Positions 1 to 8,709 of a DNA stretch of 62,336 nucleotides are shown here, piece after piece. Location: assembly GCA_030725745.1 (NCBI GenBank), contig JANRFH010000049.1:1-62336 (forward strand), read 5' to 3'. Below the pieces are notes generated by a model. The model was not told the DNA's origin. It made no database searches and saw only the letters and a program-made list of their open reading frames with translations. This DNA is from Akkermansiaceae bacterium. GTDB lineage: Bacteria > Verrucomicrobiota > Verrucomicrobiia > Verrucomicrobiales > Akkermansiaceae. Position numbers and translations under genes: made by a program. The first letter of the stretch is position 1, and every line of letters begins with the position of its first letter.

Positions 1-41
1 CAAAGATACCGAATCGAGGTATCTGCTTGAGCTGGGACAAA

Positions 42-191
42 TTAGAGAAATACTTGCGCATCCCGGACTTTTTCAACAGTGATAATCAGTTGTGCTTCCA
101 GAGTTGAAGTTCCGACCCGCAAGTTCAGTCCGTCCTGCCCATATGCGGCCATCGTCTCACTGAAGTGGAAGAAATCGCCGGGATTTGTCAT
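42..191 (-). CDS. Small hypothetical protein (49 aa), uncertain
   Basis: An open frame of 49 codons starts with ATG at 191, 15 bases after the stop of the upstream glycoside hydrolase gene on the same strand, and stops at 42. The peptide begins MTNPGDFFHFSETMAAYG and is not recognised. It has no signal peptide or membrane segment. The position just behind a larger gene makes co-transcription possible, but the short length means it could be chance or the remnant of a longer gene. Confidence is low. Confidence 0.25.
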   Translation of the reverse strand: MTNPGDFFHFSETMAAYGQDGLNLRVGTSTLEAQLIITVEKVRDAQVFL

Positions 192-205
192 GTTGAAGAC
201 CCCGG

Positions 206-2599
206 TTACTTGTCTTCCAAGCCACCCATGCGGTAAACCTCACTGCCGGCGAGCAGGAAGGCACCAACGCCGTAGACCTCAGTCGCATCATCGGGGAATT
301 TCTGCGGATCAGCGCCAATAGGCTGAACGTGAGTGAGCTTGCCGTCATTTTGCACGCAGGAAACCAAAGCAGTCCAGGCTTTCCGCACGGCGGGTTCGTA
401 GGACTCGCGTTCGAGAAGTCCTTGGTTCACGCCCCAGGCGAATGCATAGGTGTTGAATGCCGAGGAACTCGTTTCCTTGAGCGGATAGCCGGTGGGATCG
501 AGCAAACTTGCACGCCATAATCCATCGGGCTGCTGGCAGGTGAGAAGCTTGGTACACATGTCCTTGAATTGTTTTTCGAAACGGGGGCGGGAAGGATGGT
601 CCGAGGGAAGGTATTGCAACATTCTGACGAGGCCGCCGATCACCCAGCCATTGCCGCGACCCCAGAAGACCTTGGCTCCATTGGACTCACGTTTTTCGAA
701 GTAAGTGCTGTCCCGATAATACACGTGTTCGTCCTCGTCATACAGATAGTCCGAGGTGCGCCACCAATGATCCACGGCGAGCTTCATGTAACGCTCATCG
801 CCGGTAGCCACGTAGAGCCGGAGAAACGCGGGCGGTGCCATGAACAGGGAGTCACACCATGACCAGCGATCTTGGTTTCCGGGCGTTTTGAACTCCAGCG
901 TTCCCTCGCGTGGATTGGCGAGAATTTTGTCAAACAACTCTCGCATGGGTGCGATCATTTTAGGCTCGCGAAGTTGAAAGTAGAGTTCGGCATATGTCTG
1001 GCCGACCGCGTGATCATCAGCATGGTATTCGCGGGGGCCGAGTTTCCAGCCGTTTTCCTCGCCCATTTTCAGCATTGCGTCGCGGTATTTCGGATCGTTG
1101 GAGATTCCGGCGAGGGCCATGATACCGGTGTAGCCAGCACCTTGAGTCCAATCGGTTGGCCGGTGATGGCTGGGGTTGTCGATTTGCCAGTCTCCCACCC
1201 GCTCCATGGTAGCGAGGACTGCTTTCGGCTCGATGGCGTCGGACAGGGGAGGGTATTCAATGACCTTCGGATGAATCACGGTTTCCGGGTGATCCATTTT
1301 AATTGAACAACGATAATTGGTGTAATGAACATAATGCCCCGAAATGGTCTGCCAGAGTACGGTCGGGCCGTCGGGAGTAGGATCGCGCAGCACGAAGGGG
1401 CGGATGTTGTCGTGCTTGGAGTTCGCAGTGATGGCCTCCGAGTTCCAAGATTTTCCAGAATCGGCAGTAGTCCATTTTTCCAATTCGCTCACACCTTCGA
1501 CCGGGCGTGTTAGATAAACGATTGAGGGGTTCTTGTGATCAAGTGCGAGGCCGCTGGAATAGTGAGGTTCCGGCTCGGTCTTGCCGGCCGGCGTTTGCGG
1601 AAACCATTTCCCGGCTTCGCAAAGCTCTGTGTCCTGCCACTCCTCGCCGATCCAGCGCGCATAATGGTAACGGTGATCCTTTTCCGAAGGGTGACGTGTG
1701 TAGACGACTACGGGTTGATCCTTTTCATCGAAGGCGACCTCCCAGATCCATGCGCGTATGCCGGACTCGGTGGCGTCATAGATCTTGTCGGCCTGATCCG
1801 GTGAGATGGGTAACTCGTCGGCGCCGCAGATGCGTGTACCGTCCGCCTTGTAGTAGGCACCCTCGCGGTAACAGACATAATACACGCTGTTGGTGGGTTC
1901 GTTGCGCGGGTGTCCGTCAGTGAAGAGCATATGGATGCGGTCTTTGCCGTTGGAGGCGTATTTTGCATACGGGCGGTTGCCATTGGGTAGGCCGGGCATC
2001 GAGAAAACGGGGGATGCCTCTGACCACGTTTTCCCGCCGTCCAGGGACTTGGCTGTGGTGGGCTTGAACGAGCGACCCCGCCAGAACAGATGGATGGCAT
2101 TGTTTTCCTCCGAAAGCATGAACGGGTTGGAATAGGTGATGTTGGAATTCTTTTTCGATGCGTCCTTTGGTTTGATTTTCCATTCCGGTCCCCAGGCCGA
2201 GATATCACCCGGGAGCTTGGTGGTGCGGGTATTGATTTCCTCGGCTCTGTTATGCTTGGTGTAAAATGCCTGGAGTCGGCCGTCTGGCAGAAACAGGAAA
2301 GACGGATTGTCGTGATCATCGCGTTCATAGTTGCGGTGAAGCGTATGGTGGGTGACCTCACGGGTGGAGTGATCTAGGCAGGCGGCCACCACGGAACCGT
2401 TTTCAGTGACCCAACCAGTGAAGGTTTTTCCATCCCGGGTGACTGCACGTGGATCGGCAAACCAGCACCAGCCTCCGTCATCGGTGAAGCTCGCGAAGTC
2501 CTCACCGGGCTGTGCCGCATGAGCAGGCATGAATAGTAGCAGCGAGACGATGGAAAGCAGCGCGGCTCGCATGGAAGGGATGAGATGTGGGATTTTCAT
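206..2599 (-). CDS. Secreted BNR-repeat plus GH105 (unsaturated rhamnogalacturonyl hydrolase-like) protein
   Basis: A 797-residue two-domain secreted protein. Residues 1-29 form a signal peptide ending in AHA. Residues about 30-450 look like a BNR_4 beta-propeller, with Asp-box-like SLDGGKTW near 185 and TADSGKSW near 378. Residues about 460-797 resemble family GH105/GH88 (alpha/alpha six-hairpin) with WTQGAGYTGIMAL near 484, ADDHAVGQTYAELY near 527, WCDSLFMAPPAF near 581 and WGRGNGW further on. Known GH105 enzymes hydrate and release the unsaturated uronic acid from the end of rhamnogalacturonan or ulvan fragments made by lyases. The propeller may bind substrate or bring a second activity; that is inference. 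The neighbouring XylR-like regulator, KDPG aldolase and rhamnulose-phosphate aldolase support a role in pectin-like polysaccharide use. Exact substrate is not decidable here. Confidence 0.85.
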   Translation of the reverse strand: MKIPHLIPSMRAALLSIVSLLLFMPAHAAQPGEDFASFTDDGGWCWFADPRAVTRDGKTFTGWVTENGSVVAACLDHSTREVTHHTLHRNYERDDHDNPSFLFLPDGRLQAFYTKHNRAEEINTRTTKLPGDISAWGPEWKIKPKDASKKNSNITYSNPFMLSEENNAIHLFWRGRSFKPTTAKSLDGGKTWSEASPVFSMPGLPNGNRPYAKYASNGKDRIHMLFTDGHPRNEPTNSVYYVCYREGAYYKADGTRICGADELPISPDQADKIYDATESGIRAWIWEVAFDEKDQPVVVYTRHPSEKDHRYHYARWIGEEWQDTELCEAGKWFPQTPAGKTEPEPHYSSGLALDHKNPSIVYLTRPVEGVSELEKWTTADSGKSWNSEAITANSKHDNIRPFVLRDPTPDGPTVLWQTISGHYVHYTNYRCSIKMDHPETVIHPKVIEYPPLSDAIEPKAVLATMERVGDWQIDNPSHHRPTDWTQGAGYTGIMALAGISNDPKYRDAMLKMGEENGWKLGPREYHADDHAVGQTYAELYFQLREPKMIAPMRELFDKILANPREGTLEFKTPGNQDRWSWCDSLFMAPPAFLRLYVATGDERYMKLAVDHWWRTSDYLYDEDEHVYYRDSTYFEKRESNGAKVFWGRGNGWVIGGLVRMLQYLPSDHPSRPRFEKQFKDMCTKLLTCQQPDGLWRASLLDPTGYPLKETSSSAFNTYAFAWGVNQGLLERESYEPAVRKAWTALVSCVQNDGKLTHVQPIGADPQKFPDDATEVYGVGAFLLAGSEVYRMGGLEDK

Positions 2600-2727
2600 A
2601 AACGGAAGTACGATTCGGGAAATCTACAGGCTGATGCCCGCACAAGGCATAAAGCAAAACATCAGGGGGATGGAGACGCCATTGCAAGTTCCGTGGCTCG
2701 GATTGCACAATCCTGCCAGGCGCGTCA

Positions 2728-3918
2728 CTACCGCGCGTCTTGCGTGCGCTCGCGGCGGTAGTTGAGAGGAGTGAGCCCGTTTTCTTTGCGGAAGACGTTG
2801 TTGAAATACTGGGCGGTATTGAATCCCGTGCGTGCGGCAATGTCTGCCATGGGAAGCTCGGTTCCTAGTAAAAGCTCCTTTGCTCGCTGCATCCTGATGC
2901 GTGCCAGTTCATGCCGCATGGTATGGTGAAACCATTTCCGGAATTCGTTTTCCAACTGCGCTCGCGGCATTCCGGCGGCTGCTGCGGCATCGTCCGGCCC
3001 GATCATCTTCGCGTAATTCCCGCGCATGAACTCCAATGCGGAACGCACAGGTTTGTGTGTCACAGCAAGGGCATCGGTACTGCGTCGCTCGGTGATACCG
3101 TGTGGCGGGATAAGAATGGATTTTGTTGGTGGCTTTCCGCCGTTCATCAGCTTCTCCAGTAGGGTGGCACCTGCGTAGCCCAGCCCATCTAGATCGTGAT
3201 TTACACTGGAGAGATGCACCCGCACGGACTCACAAATCATCGGGTTGTTATCCACGCCCAAGATCGCCACCTCTTCCGGCACGTTGATGCCGCCCAGCAT
3301 GCAGGCATCTAGAATGTTAGCCGCCTCACCATCGTGAAATGAGAACACCGCCGCAGGTTTGGGAATCGAGCGAAGGCGCTTAATTAACCACTCGGATTTT
3401 ACCGTCCACTCATCGAGTTTCCGCCTCGTCCTCTCGGGGAAAACCCAGCTTTCGGGCGTAATAGCTTGCGATTTTACCGAACGGAAAAATCCATTCTGCC
3501 GAGCCTGCGATGCCGGATCATCATGGGTGCTGAACCACGCGAAATGTTGAAATCCCCGCTCCGCAAAAAGTTCACCTGCCGCCTGACCGATCGCCATGTG
3601 ATCCCCGGAAACACGAGGCACTCGGATGTCCGGGCGGATCACCGAAAGATCCACCGTGGGCACCTGCGCACGTTTTACAAAGTTTGCCACATCCTCGCGT
3701 TCATCGAGAAGGGCAATGATTCCATCGCCACGCCAGCCCTCAGGCAGCCGCCCGGTGAGCGCCATTTCACAATTTAAATGCCAGTTGTGCTGACTGGCGA
3801 AACGAGCCACTCCCATGTGCGTCCCAGGGTTGTATCGACTGAGTGCCAACAAGACGCTCTTTTGGGAAGTGGATGGCATGGAGTATTCAGTGATCCGGAT
3901 GAGCGAATACATCGCCAT
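2728..3918 (-). CDS. XylR-like transcriptional regulator (sugar-binding domain plus AraC HTH)
   Basis: Residues about 15-285 resemble the LacI/periplasmic-binding sugar domain (VAILGVDNNPMICESV, HDLDGLGYAGATLLEKLM), and residues about 295-396 form an AraC-type double helix-turn-helix (RAKELLLGTELPMADIAARTG, then FNTAQYFNNVFRKENGLTPL). This domain order is that of XylR-type activators, which sense a sugar in the cytoplasm. It lies upstream of the GH105 gene on the same strand and divergent from the KDPG aldolase gene, so it probably controls one or both. The coordinates use the ATG at 3918; an in-frame ATG at 3879 (MPSTSQKSVLL) is equally credible, and neither has a clear ribosome binding site. 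The 293 bases to the next gene hold the divergent promoters but no site I can name. Confidence 0.88.
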   Translation of the reverse strand: MAMYSLIRITEYSMPSTSQKSVLLALSRYNPGTHMGVARFASQHNWHLNCEMALTGRLPEGWRGDGIIALLDEREDVANFVKRAQVPTVDLSVIRPDIRVPRVSGDHMAIGQAAGELFAERGFQHFAWFSTHDDPASQARQNGFFRSVKSQAITPESWVFPERTRRKLDEWTVKSEWLIKRLRSIPKPAAVFSFHDGEAANILDACMLGGINVPEEVAILGVDNNPMICESVRVHLSSVNHDLDGLGYAGATLLEKLMNGGKPPTKSILIPPHGITERRSTDALAVTHKPVRSALEFMRGNYAKMIGPDDAAAAAGMPRAQLENEFRKWFHHTMRHELARIRMQRAKELLLGTELPMADIAARTGFNTAQYFNNVFRKENGLTPLNYRRERTQDAR

Positions 3919-4211
3919 TCATCCGGAAGTTTTTAGCCTTTGGAACTGACAGGGTCAAGTCCACCACCCACGGCAAAATTACAATCCTTACCCGCAATTC
4001 TGCAATCACATCTACCTGACTGCCATGGTAATTTCCTTCTCAAGAGCAGCCCATTTGGGGCAGTTACAAGCTGGCTGGCGAAAGTCAGACATTCACCGAT
4101 ATGGACGCCATTCAATTCCTGGATCTCCGCTGAACCGATGATAGCTGATTTCCCCAAATTCATGCGGAAACTGCTTCCAAACCAAATTCAAATCTCTAAT
4201 TTTAACAAACC

Positions 4212-4841
4212 ATGATTGATCGCATTTTAGCCAAACGAATTGTCCCTGTTGTCGTCCTTGATTCAGTGGAATCCGCTGAACCGCTCGCCGAAGCTCTGCT
4301 CGCCGGTGGTCTGGACATCATGGAGATCACCTTCCGCACTACGGCTGCCGAGGCATCGATCGAACGTATCGCCGCCCGCTTTCCGGAAATCCTGCTCGGT
4401 GCGGGAACCCTGCTTGAGAAAGATCAGGTCGCGCGTGCCAAGAACGCCGGTGCCGTCTTCGGCCTCGCCCCTGGTTTTAATCCCGCGATCGTGGCTGCTG
4501 CCCAGGAAATCGGCCTGGAGTTTTCGCCAGGCGTGATGACTCCCAGCGAAGTCGAAGGTGCGCTCGCGCTCGGCTGCAAACTGCTCAAGTTCTTCCCTGC
4601 CGAAGCTGCGGGTGGTGTGAACATGCTCAAGTCCCTTGCCGGTCCATACGGCCACACAGGCGTGAGGTTTGTTCCCACCGGTGGCGTTTCCTCTGCCAAT
4701 CTGTCTGCCTATCTGAAACTCCCGGTCGTCGCAGCGATCGGAGGCTCGTGGATGGTGGATAAGCAACTCGTCAACGAAGGCAAGTGGGCGGAAATCACCC
4801 GCATCACAAAGGAAGCGCTCGCTGCAGCTGCGGCGGTGTGA
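4212..4841 (+). CDS. eda: 2-dehydro-3-deoxy-phosphogluconate (KDPG) aldolase
   Basis: A 209-residue class I aldolase of the KDPG/KHG family. It splits 2-keto-3-deoxy-6-phosphogluconate into pyruvate and glyceraldehyde-3-phosphate in the cytoplasm. The Schiff-base lysine is K126 in LLKFFPAE, the general acid/base glutamate is E38 in IMEITFRT, and the phosphate-binding loop is PTGGVS near 155. Full length for the family. It stands alone on the plus strand, divergent from the XylR-like regulator. KDPG is the end point of the route that takes unsaturated uronic acids through KDG, so the enzyme fits the GH105 gene beside it; it would also serve an Entner-Doudoroff route. A kinase for KDG is not in the window. 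Confidence 0.93.
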   Translation: MIDRILAKRIVPVVVLDSVESAEPLAEALLAGGLDIMEITFRTTAAEASIERIAARFPEILLGAGTLLEKDQVARAKNAGAVFGLAPGFNPAIVAAAQEIGLEFSPGVMTPSEVEGALALGCKLLKFFPAEAAGGVNMLKSLAGPYGHTGVRFVPTGGVSSANLSAYLKLPVVAAIGGSWMVDKQLVNEGKWAEITRITKEALAAAAAV

Positions 4842-5046
4842 TTGAGAGGTCAGACCGGTGGGCGGAGAGTGTGACTGGGCAGATACTCGGGCATTTCGGA
4901 CGGCTAAGATTGTAATTAACTCAATTCGGCGTTGCTGAACTATTTAGCGCTCAACTACGAAATTACCTTCACAGGCTTTGAGGAGAATGGATTGAGTGTT
5001 TCGATAGTGCAGAATTATCTCCAGTAGCCTCGTCAGGTAAGGGAAA

Positions 5047-6033
5047 TCAGAGTTCTCGTTCATCGGTCGCACTCAGTAACTCGTCAATGTATCTTTTGTG
5101 AAGCATGTTGAATGCGGCTCGAATTAGGTAGCTCGTGAGTGTCGTATCCAATTCAGAGAGCAGGTTCAAAATAGCTTCGACTTTATCCGATGCTTCTTTG
5201 TTATTCTCTTCGAACGCTATAGTAGTGAGGAATTGAACACTTTCGTGGAGTGAGACTGCTGTTGAGTTACCTGAATCTAAAAGTTCATCTTCAGCTTTGC
5301 TATGAAGTTTTGTGAAGAGCAGTTTTTCGGCATTTGAGAGTCTGCTGATCCAGCTATTTACATTCGAGAGTTTCTTGGTGTCCTGATTTGCGCTTGCGAG
5401 TGTATTATCGATGATACTTGGTAAGCCTATGTTTTTGGATCCATTTGGCTTGCGGCGCCCGAAGGTGATTTTACGATCCCTGCAGTAGTCTCGTAAGGCG
5501 GCTTTGGTCGTGTCGGCAGATCGTCCATCACTTTCGTAGACTTTCAGAACATGTCGCCATGCTTCGATTCGATGACCTTGGGGCACCTTGATGACTTCTT
5601 CAATTTGCCGCCCTTGAGGCGCGGTATGTTCCATTCCTGCCTCTATCATTTCTATCATGACTTTAGCCGAATCAATGCTTCTCCTAGCCTGAGCCTTGCT
5701 GAGTCCTGCTTCGATTTTTGCGAAATCTTCAAATGACTGATACTGGTTCCGCCATTGCTTCGTGGCATGGACTTCCAGCAGTAAGTAGTTCCTCAGAGAA
5801 TAATCCCGATTAATTCGGCGAAGAACCGTGCAGTTTTCTGAGAACCTCTTTGCCTCATTCGAAGATAATTCAAAGTCCTCGGTCTGATCTTTCTTCGCTT
5901 GATGAAATTTTTCGAAGAGCGCTCTTTGTGAAACTGGAGCCAAATCACCGGATCGCTGGAACTGAAGTAGGTTAACTGAGGTGGAGTTGGATTCTCTGAA
6001 AGATGATATTTTTTGTGCTTTTGCGTTCTTCAT
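5047..6033 (-). CDS. Hypothetical protein on probable acquired DNA, plasmid-partition-like flavour
   Basis: I do not recognise this 328-residue protein. Residues about 60-130 hold a mixed-charge helical stretch (RNYLLLEVHATKQWRNQYQS, LSKAQARRSIDSAKVMIEM) reminiscent of accessory DNA-binding or ParB-like proteins of plasmids and islands, but this is an impression and not a family assignment. No signal peptide or membrane segment. The ATG at 6033 is preferred; an upstream in-frame GTG at 6087 would add 18 unlikely residues. The gene is visibly richer in A+T than its neighbours and ends 194 bases before a truncated initiator tRNA, which suggests it arrived with an integrated element. Bases 4842-5046 downstream hold no gene I can support. 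Confidence 0.6.
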   Translation of the reverse strand: MKNAKAQKISSFRESNSTSVNLLQFQRSGDLAPVSQRALFEKFHQAKKDQTEDFELSSNEAKRFSENCTVLRRINRDYSLRNYLLLEVHATKQWRNQYQSFEDFAKIEAGLSKAQARRSIDSAKVMIEMIEAGMEHTAPQGRQIEEVIKVPQGHRIEAWRHVLKVYESDGRSADTTKAALRDYCRDRKITFGRRKPNGSKNIGLPSIIDNTLASANQDTKKLSNVNSWISRLSNAEKLLFTKLHSKAEDELLDSGNSTAVSLHESVQFLTTIAFEENNKEASDKVEAILNLLSELDTTLTSYLIRAAFNMLHKRYIDELLSATDEREL

Positions 6034-6226
6034 TGTGTTGTGTGGCTGACACAAAACAGAGAGCCCGCGAAATTGGGCATTTCTCACAACGGGAACGATC
6101 CGTTCATTAAAGCGAGAAGCCTATCGTGAACATTTTCCGTGAACAATTGCTGCTCATAGCAAAGCTTGACTTGTTCTGAAATCAGGGTATTTATTATTGT
6201 AATAAGCACCAAATCAGCGAATTAGG

Positions 6227-6275
6227 CAGGCTCATAACCTGAAGATCGTAGGTTCAAATCCTGCTCCCGCAACCA
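6227..6275 (+). pseudogene. 3' part of an initiator tRNA (tRNA-fMet, anticodon CAT); probable attachment site scar
   Basis: The 49 bases match tRNA positions 28-76 of an initiator tRNA. They contain a four-pair anticodon stem CAGG/CCTG around loop CTCATAA, a complete T arm (GTAGG-TTCAAAT-CCTGC), the 3' acceptor strand TCCCGCA and an encoded A73-CCA end. The A at position 72 is typical of initiators. The fifth anticodon-stem pair is broken and nothing upstream forms a D arm or the 5' acceptor strand, so the gene is truncated exactly at the anticodon stem. Tyrosine-recombinase elements commonly recombine there and leave such a 3' duplicate at the far end of the inserted DNA. Confidence 0.85.
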
Positions 6276-6277
6276 AT

Positions 6278-6315
6278 GAAGGCCGTTCTGGAAACAGAGC
6301 GGCCTTCTCCTTTTG
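6278..6315 (+). terminator. Rho-independent terminator of the truncated tRNA
   Basis: A 13-pair stem (6278-6290 with 6295-6307) closed by a GAAA tetraloop is followed by TCCTTTTG. It starts two bases after the CCA end of the tRNA fragment, so the tRNA terminator was retained or duplicated together with the tRNA 3' part. Confidence 0.8.
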
Positions 6316-6340
6316 ATAGTTGGAGTTTTTTAGCCGATAC

Positions 6341-6376
6341 GAAAACACCCGAACTTCTTTCGGAAGCCGGGTGTTT
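6341..6376 (-). terminator. Terminator hairpin downstream of the rhamnulose-phosphate aldolase gene
   Basis: AAACACCCG at 6343-6351 pairs with CGGGTGTTT at 6368-6376, with further pairing inside the loop. Read on the minus strand it ends in TTTTC, about 50 bases after the stop of the aldolase/dehydrogenase gene. It may act in both directions. Confidence 0.6.
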
Positions 6377-6390
6377 GAATGGAAGATCCG

Positions 6391-6423
6391 GGGGGCACGC
6401 CGGCTGAAGCCAGCGCTCCGTTC
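6391..6423. repeat. Dispersed repeat R7, copy 1
   Basis: The stretch contains CACGCCGGCTGAAGCCAGCG followed by CTCCGTTC. An inverted copy with about 24 of 28 identical bases is at 44526-44553 (ACGGAGCGCTGCCTTCAGGC). It touches the 3' end of the aldolase/dehydrogenase gene, and the only other copy seen is also intergenic. Confidence 0.55.
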
Positions 6424-6424
6424 G

Positions 6425-8617
6425 TTATCTGAGGAAAGCCTCGTGGAGGCCGCCGTCGACGGTGATGATCTGGCCTGTGGACTTGCTGAGGCGATCCGTG
6501 ACGAACACGAAGTAGGCTTCTGCTTGGTCGCCCGGGGTGATCGGGGATTTGGTCAGGGTGCGGTCGGCGTAGAATTGCGCGAGCTTGTTGACCAGGGATT
6601 CCGTTTCCTCGTCGTCGGTGTAAGGGATGTCATACTTGGCGAGGGAGCCGATGACGCGCTCACGTGGGAACATGGCGGAGCCTTTGACGACGGTGGCGGG
6701 GGCGACTGCATTGACGCGCACCAGCGGGGCAAGCTCGATGGCGAGTTCGCGGGTGAGATGGTTGGCGGCTGCTTTCGATGTGTCGTAGGCGAGGGAGCCT
6801 TTCTTCGCCACTGCTGCGTTGGCAGATGTGGTGAGGACGAGGTTGCCCTTGAGGCCTTGCTCTTTCCAGTTCTTGTAGGCTTCGTCGGCGACGAGGTAGG
6901 AACCGGTGACGTTGATGTTGAAGGTGAGCGCCCATTTGTCGTCCGGGATGTGGCCGGTGGTGTCGGATGGGACGAAGATTCCTGCGGTGATGCAGATGTG
7001 GTCGAAGCCGCCGTAAGCGAGCGAGACTTGGTCTAGCATTTCACGGATGCTTGCGCGGTCGGTGATGTTGCCTGCGAGGCCGATGGATGGGCCGCAGCCG
7101 GAAATTCCTGATCCTGCGACTCCGATTCCTGCTCCGTATTGATCGGTGATTTCCTTGGCGGTGGCTTCGGCGGCGTCTTTGTTGAGGTCGACGCATACGA
7201 TGTTTGCGCCTTCCTTGACGAGGCGGTGAGCGGTTTCCTTGCCGATGCCGGAGCCTGCACCGATGACGATGACCGTCTGGCGAGCGAGTTCCTTCTCAGC
7301 AGGCATACGCTGGAGTTTTGCTTCCTCAAGGAGCCAGTATTCGATGTCGAAGGCTTCCTGTTGTGGGAGGGAGATGTATTGGTCGATAGCTTCGGCACCG
7401 CGCATGACTTCCACGGCGCAGTTGTAGAACTCGGCAGTGACGCGGGATTCGGACTTGTCCTTGCCCCATGAGATCATGCCGAGGCCTGGGATGAGAACCA
7501 CGGTAGGGTTCGGATCGCGCATGGCGGGGGAGTTGGCCTGTTTGCAGGTCTCGTAATATTTTGCGTAGTCTTCGCGGTAGGCGACGAGTGCGGCGGCGAG
7601 CTTTTCCTTAAGGGCTGCTGCGTCTTCGCTCTGCGGATCCCAAGCGACGTAGAGCGGCTTAATTTTCGTGCGGAGGAAGTGATCCGGGCAGGAGGTGCCA
7701 AGCTCGGCGAGGCGTGGTGCATCGGCGGAGTTGACGAAGCGGAGGATCTTCTCGTCGTCCTGGATGGTGCCGATGAAACGCTTTTGCTGGGAGACTTGGC
7801 CACGCAGCCATGGGAGGATACCGGCTAGTGTGGCGCGGCGTTGCTCTTCGGGAAGGGTGGTGTATTTCTGACCGCCGAAGGCTGCTGCATCGCCGCCTTT
7901 GGCTTCGTATTTGTCTTCGATGAATTGTGCTGCCTTGTCGATGAGTCGGAGCGTGAGTTCGTAGCATTTCTTCGCGTCGTTATCCCAAGAGATGAAGCCG
8001 TGCTGTCCCATCATAATTGCTTGGGTGGTTGGCTTTTCTTTTTCGATGGCTTCCATGGCGAGGCCGAGCTCGAAGCCGGGGCGCATCCATGGCACGTATT
8101 CCATTTCACCTTCGAAGATCTCCTTGGTGAGCTCTTCGCAGTTTTTGGAAGCGGCGATGGCGATGATCGCGTTGGGGTGCATGTGATCGACGTGCTTGCC
8201 GGAGAGGAAGCTGTGCAGGGGGGTGTCGATCGAAGACGGGCGCGGGTTGAGGTTGAAAGTGGTGTGGGAATACATTCCGACCATTTCATCTTCCGCAGGT
8301 GTCTTGAGGCCGTTGTTGGCTTTTCCCGCGTAGACGGACTGGAGGGAAATTAGCTTTTCCTGATAGAGGGAGGAGAAGTTTTCGCGCTTGGAGGTGCGGA
8401 GGTCGCCGCCGGAGCCTTTTACCCATAGGACTTCGGTTTGCTCGCCGGTGAGGGGGTCGGTCTCCATGATTTTGGAGGATGTGTTTCCACCGCCGGTGTT
8501 GGTGATGCGCTGGTCTGCTCCAAGGATATTTGAACGATAGACAAGCAGGTCAACGGCGTCCAGAGTGGCAGCGTGGGAATCATCCCAAGAATAAGTTACG
8601 TGTTTGTAGGTTTGCAT
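6425..8617 (-). CDS. Bifunctional rhamnulose-1-phosphate aldolase / short-chain alcohol dehydrogenase
   Basis: A 730-residue fusion. The N-terminal about 400 residues are a class II aldolase/adducin-type domain (ITNTGGGNTSSK, HVDHMHPNAIIAI with metal-binding histidines) that splits L-rhamnulose-1-phosphate into DHAP and L-lactaldehyde. The C-terminal about 280 residues are an SDR domain with the NAD-binding VIGAGSGIGKETA and the catalytic YDTSKAA, which can oxidise or reduce the lactaldehyde. The architecture and length match the known RhaD_aldol-ADH family. The start chosen is the ATG at 8617 (MQTYKHVTYSWDD); a TTG 14 codons upstream is less likely. It is divergent from a DeoR-type regulator 92 bases away, its probable repressor. 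Rhamnose isomerase and rhamnulokinase are not in the window. Confidence 0.9.
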   Translation of the reverse strand: MQTYKHVTYSWDDSHAATLDAVDLLVYRSNILGADQRITNTGGGNTSSKIMETDPLTGEQTEVLWVKGSGGDLRTSKRENFSSLYQEKLISLQSVYAGKANNGLKTPAEDEMVGMYSHTTFNLNPRPSSIDTPLHSFLSGKHVDHMHPNAIIAIAASKNCEELTKEIFEGEMEYVPWMRPGFELGLAMEAIEKEKPTTQAIMMGQHGFISWDNDAKKCYELTLRLIDKAAQFIEDKYEAKGGDAAAFGGQKYTTLPEEQRRATLAGILPWLRGQVSQQKRFIGTIQDDEKILRFVNSADAPRLAELGTSCPDHFLRTKIKPLYVAWDPQSEDAAALKEKLAAALVAYREDYAKYYETCKQANSPAMRDPNPTVVLIPGLGMISWGKDKSESRVTAEFYNCAVEVMRGAEAIDQYISLPQQEAFDIEYWLLEEAKLQRMPAEKELARQTVIVIGAGSGIGKETAHRLVKEGANIVCVDLNKDAAEATAKEITDQYGAGIGVAGSGISGCGPSIGLAGNITDRASIREMLDQVSLAYGGFDHICITAGIFVPSDTTGHIPDDKWALTFNINVTGSYLVADEAYKNWKEQGLKGNLVLTTSANAAVAKKGSLAYDTSKAAANHLTRELAIELAPLVRVNAVAPATVVKGSAMFPRERVIGSLAKYDIPYTDDEETESLVNKLAQFYADRTLTKSPITPGDQAEAYFVFVTDRLSKSTGQIITVDGGLHEAFLR

Positions 8618-8709
8618 TGGGTCGTGTGGTATTAGTGGTTGCTGAGAAAAGGCTTGCAATCGAAACCAAAATAAAGCAAGAAAAAAGCAGAAAAACCCAC
8701 AATAACGGA
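8618..8709. promoter_or_regulatory. Divergent control region between the rhamnulose-phosphate aldolase and deoR-type genes
   Basis: The 92-base divergent spacer must hold both promoters. It contains an inverted repeat CTTGC (8653-8657) and GCAAG (8676-8680), a possible operator for the DeoR-type protein. No convincing -35/-10 pair could be assigned. Confidence 0.35.

Noticed and set aside
4919..5026. A 35-codon open stretch reading LNYLALNYEITFTGF as a possible gene remnant
   Set aside because: No recognisable family, no start codon with ribosome site, and the length is compatible with chance.
7841..8353. Plus-strand open frame of 170 codons opposite the rhamnulose-phosphate aldolase
   Set aside because: Antisense shadow of a strongly supported gene; composition is the complement of its codon bias.
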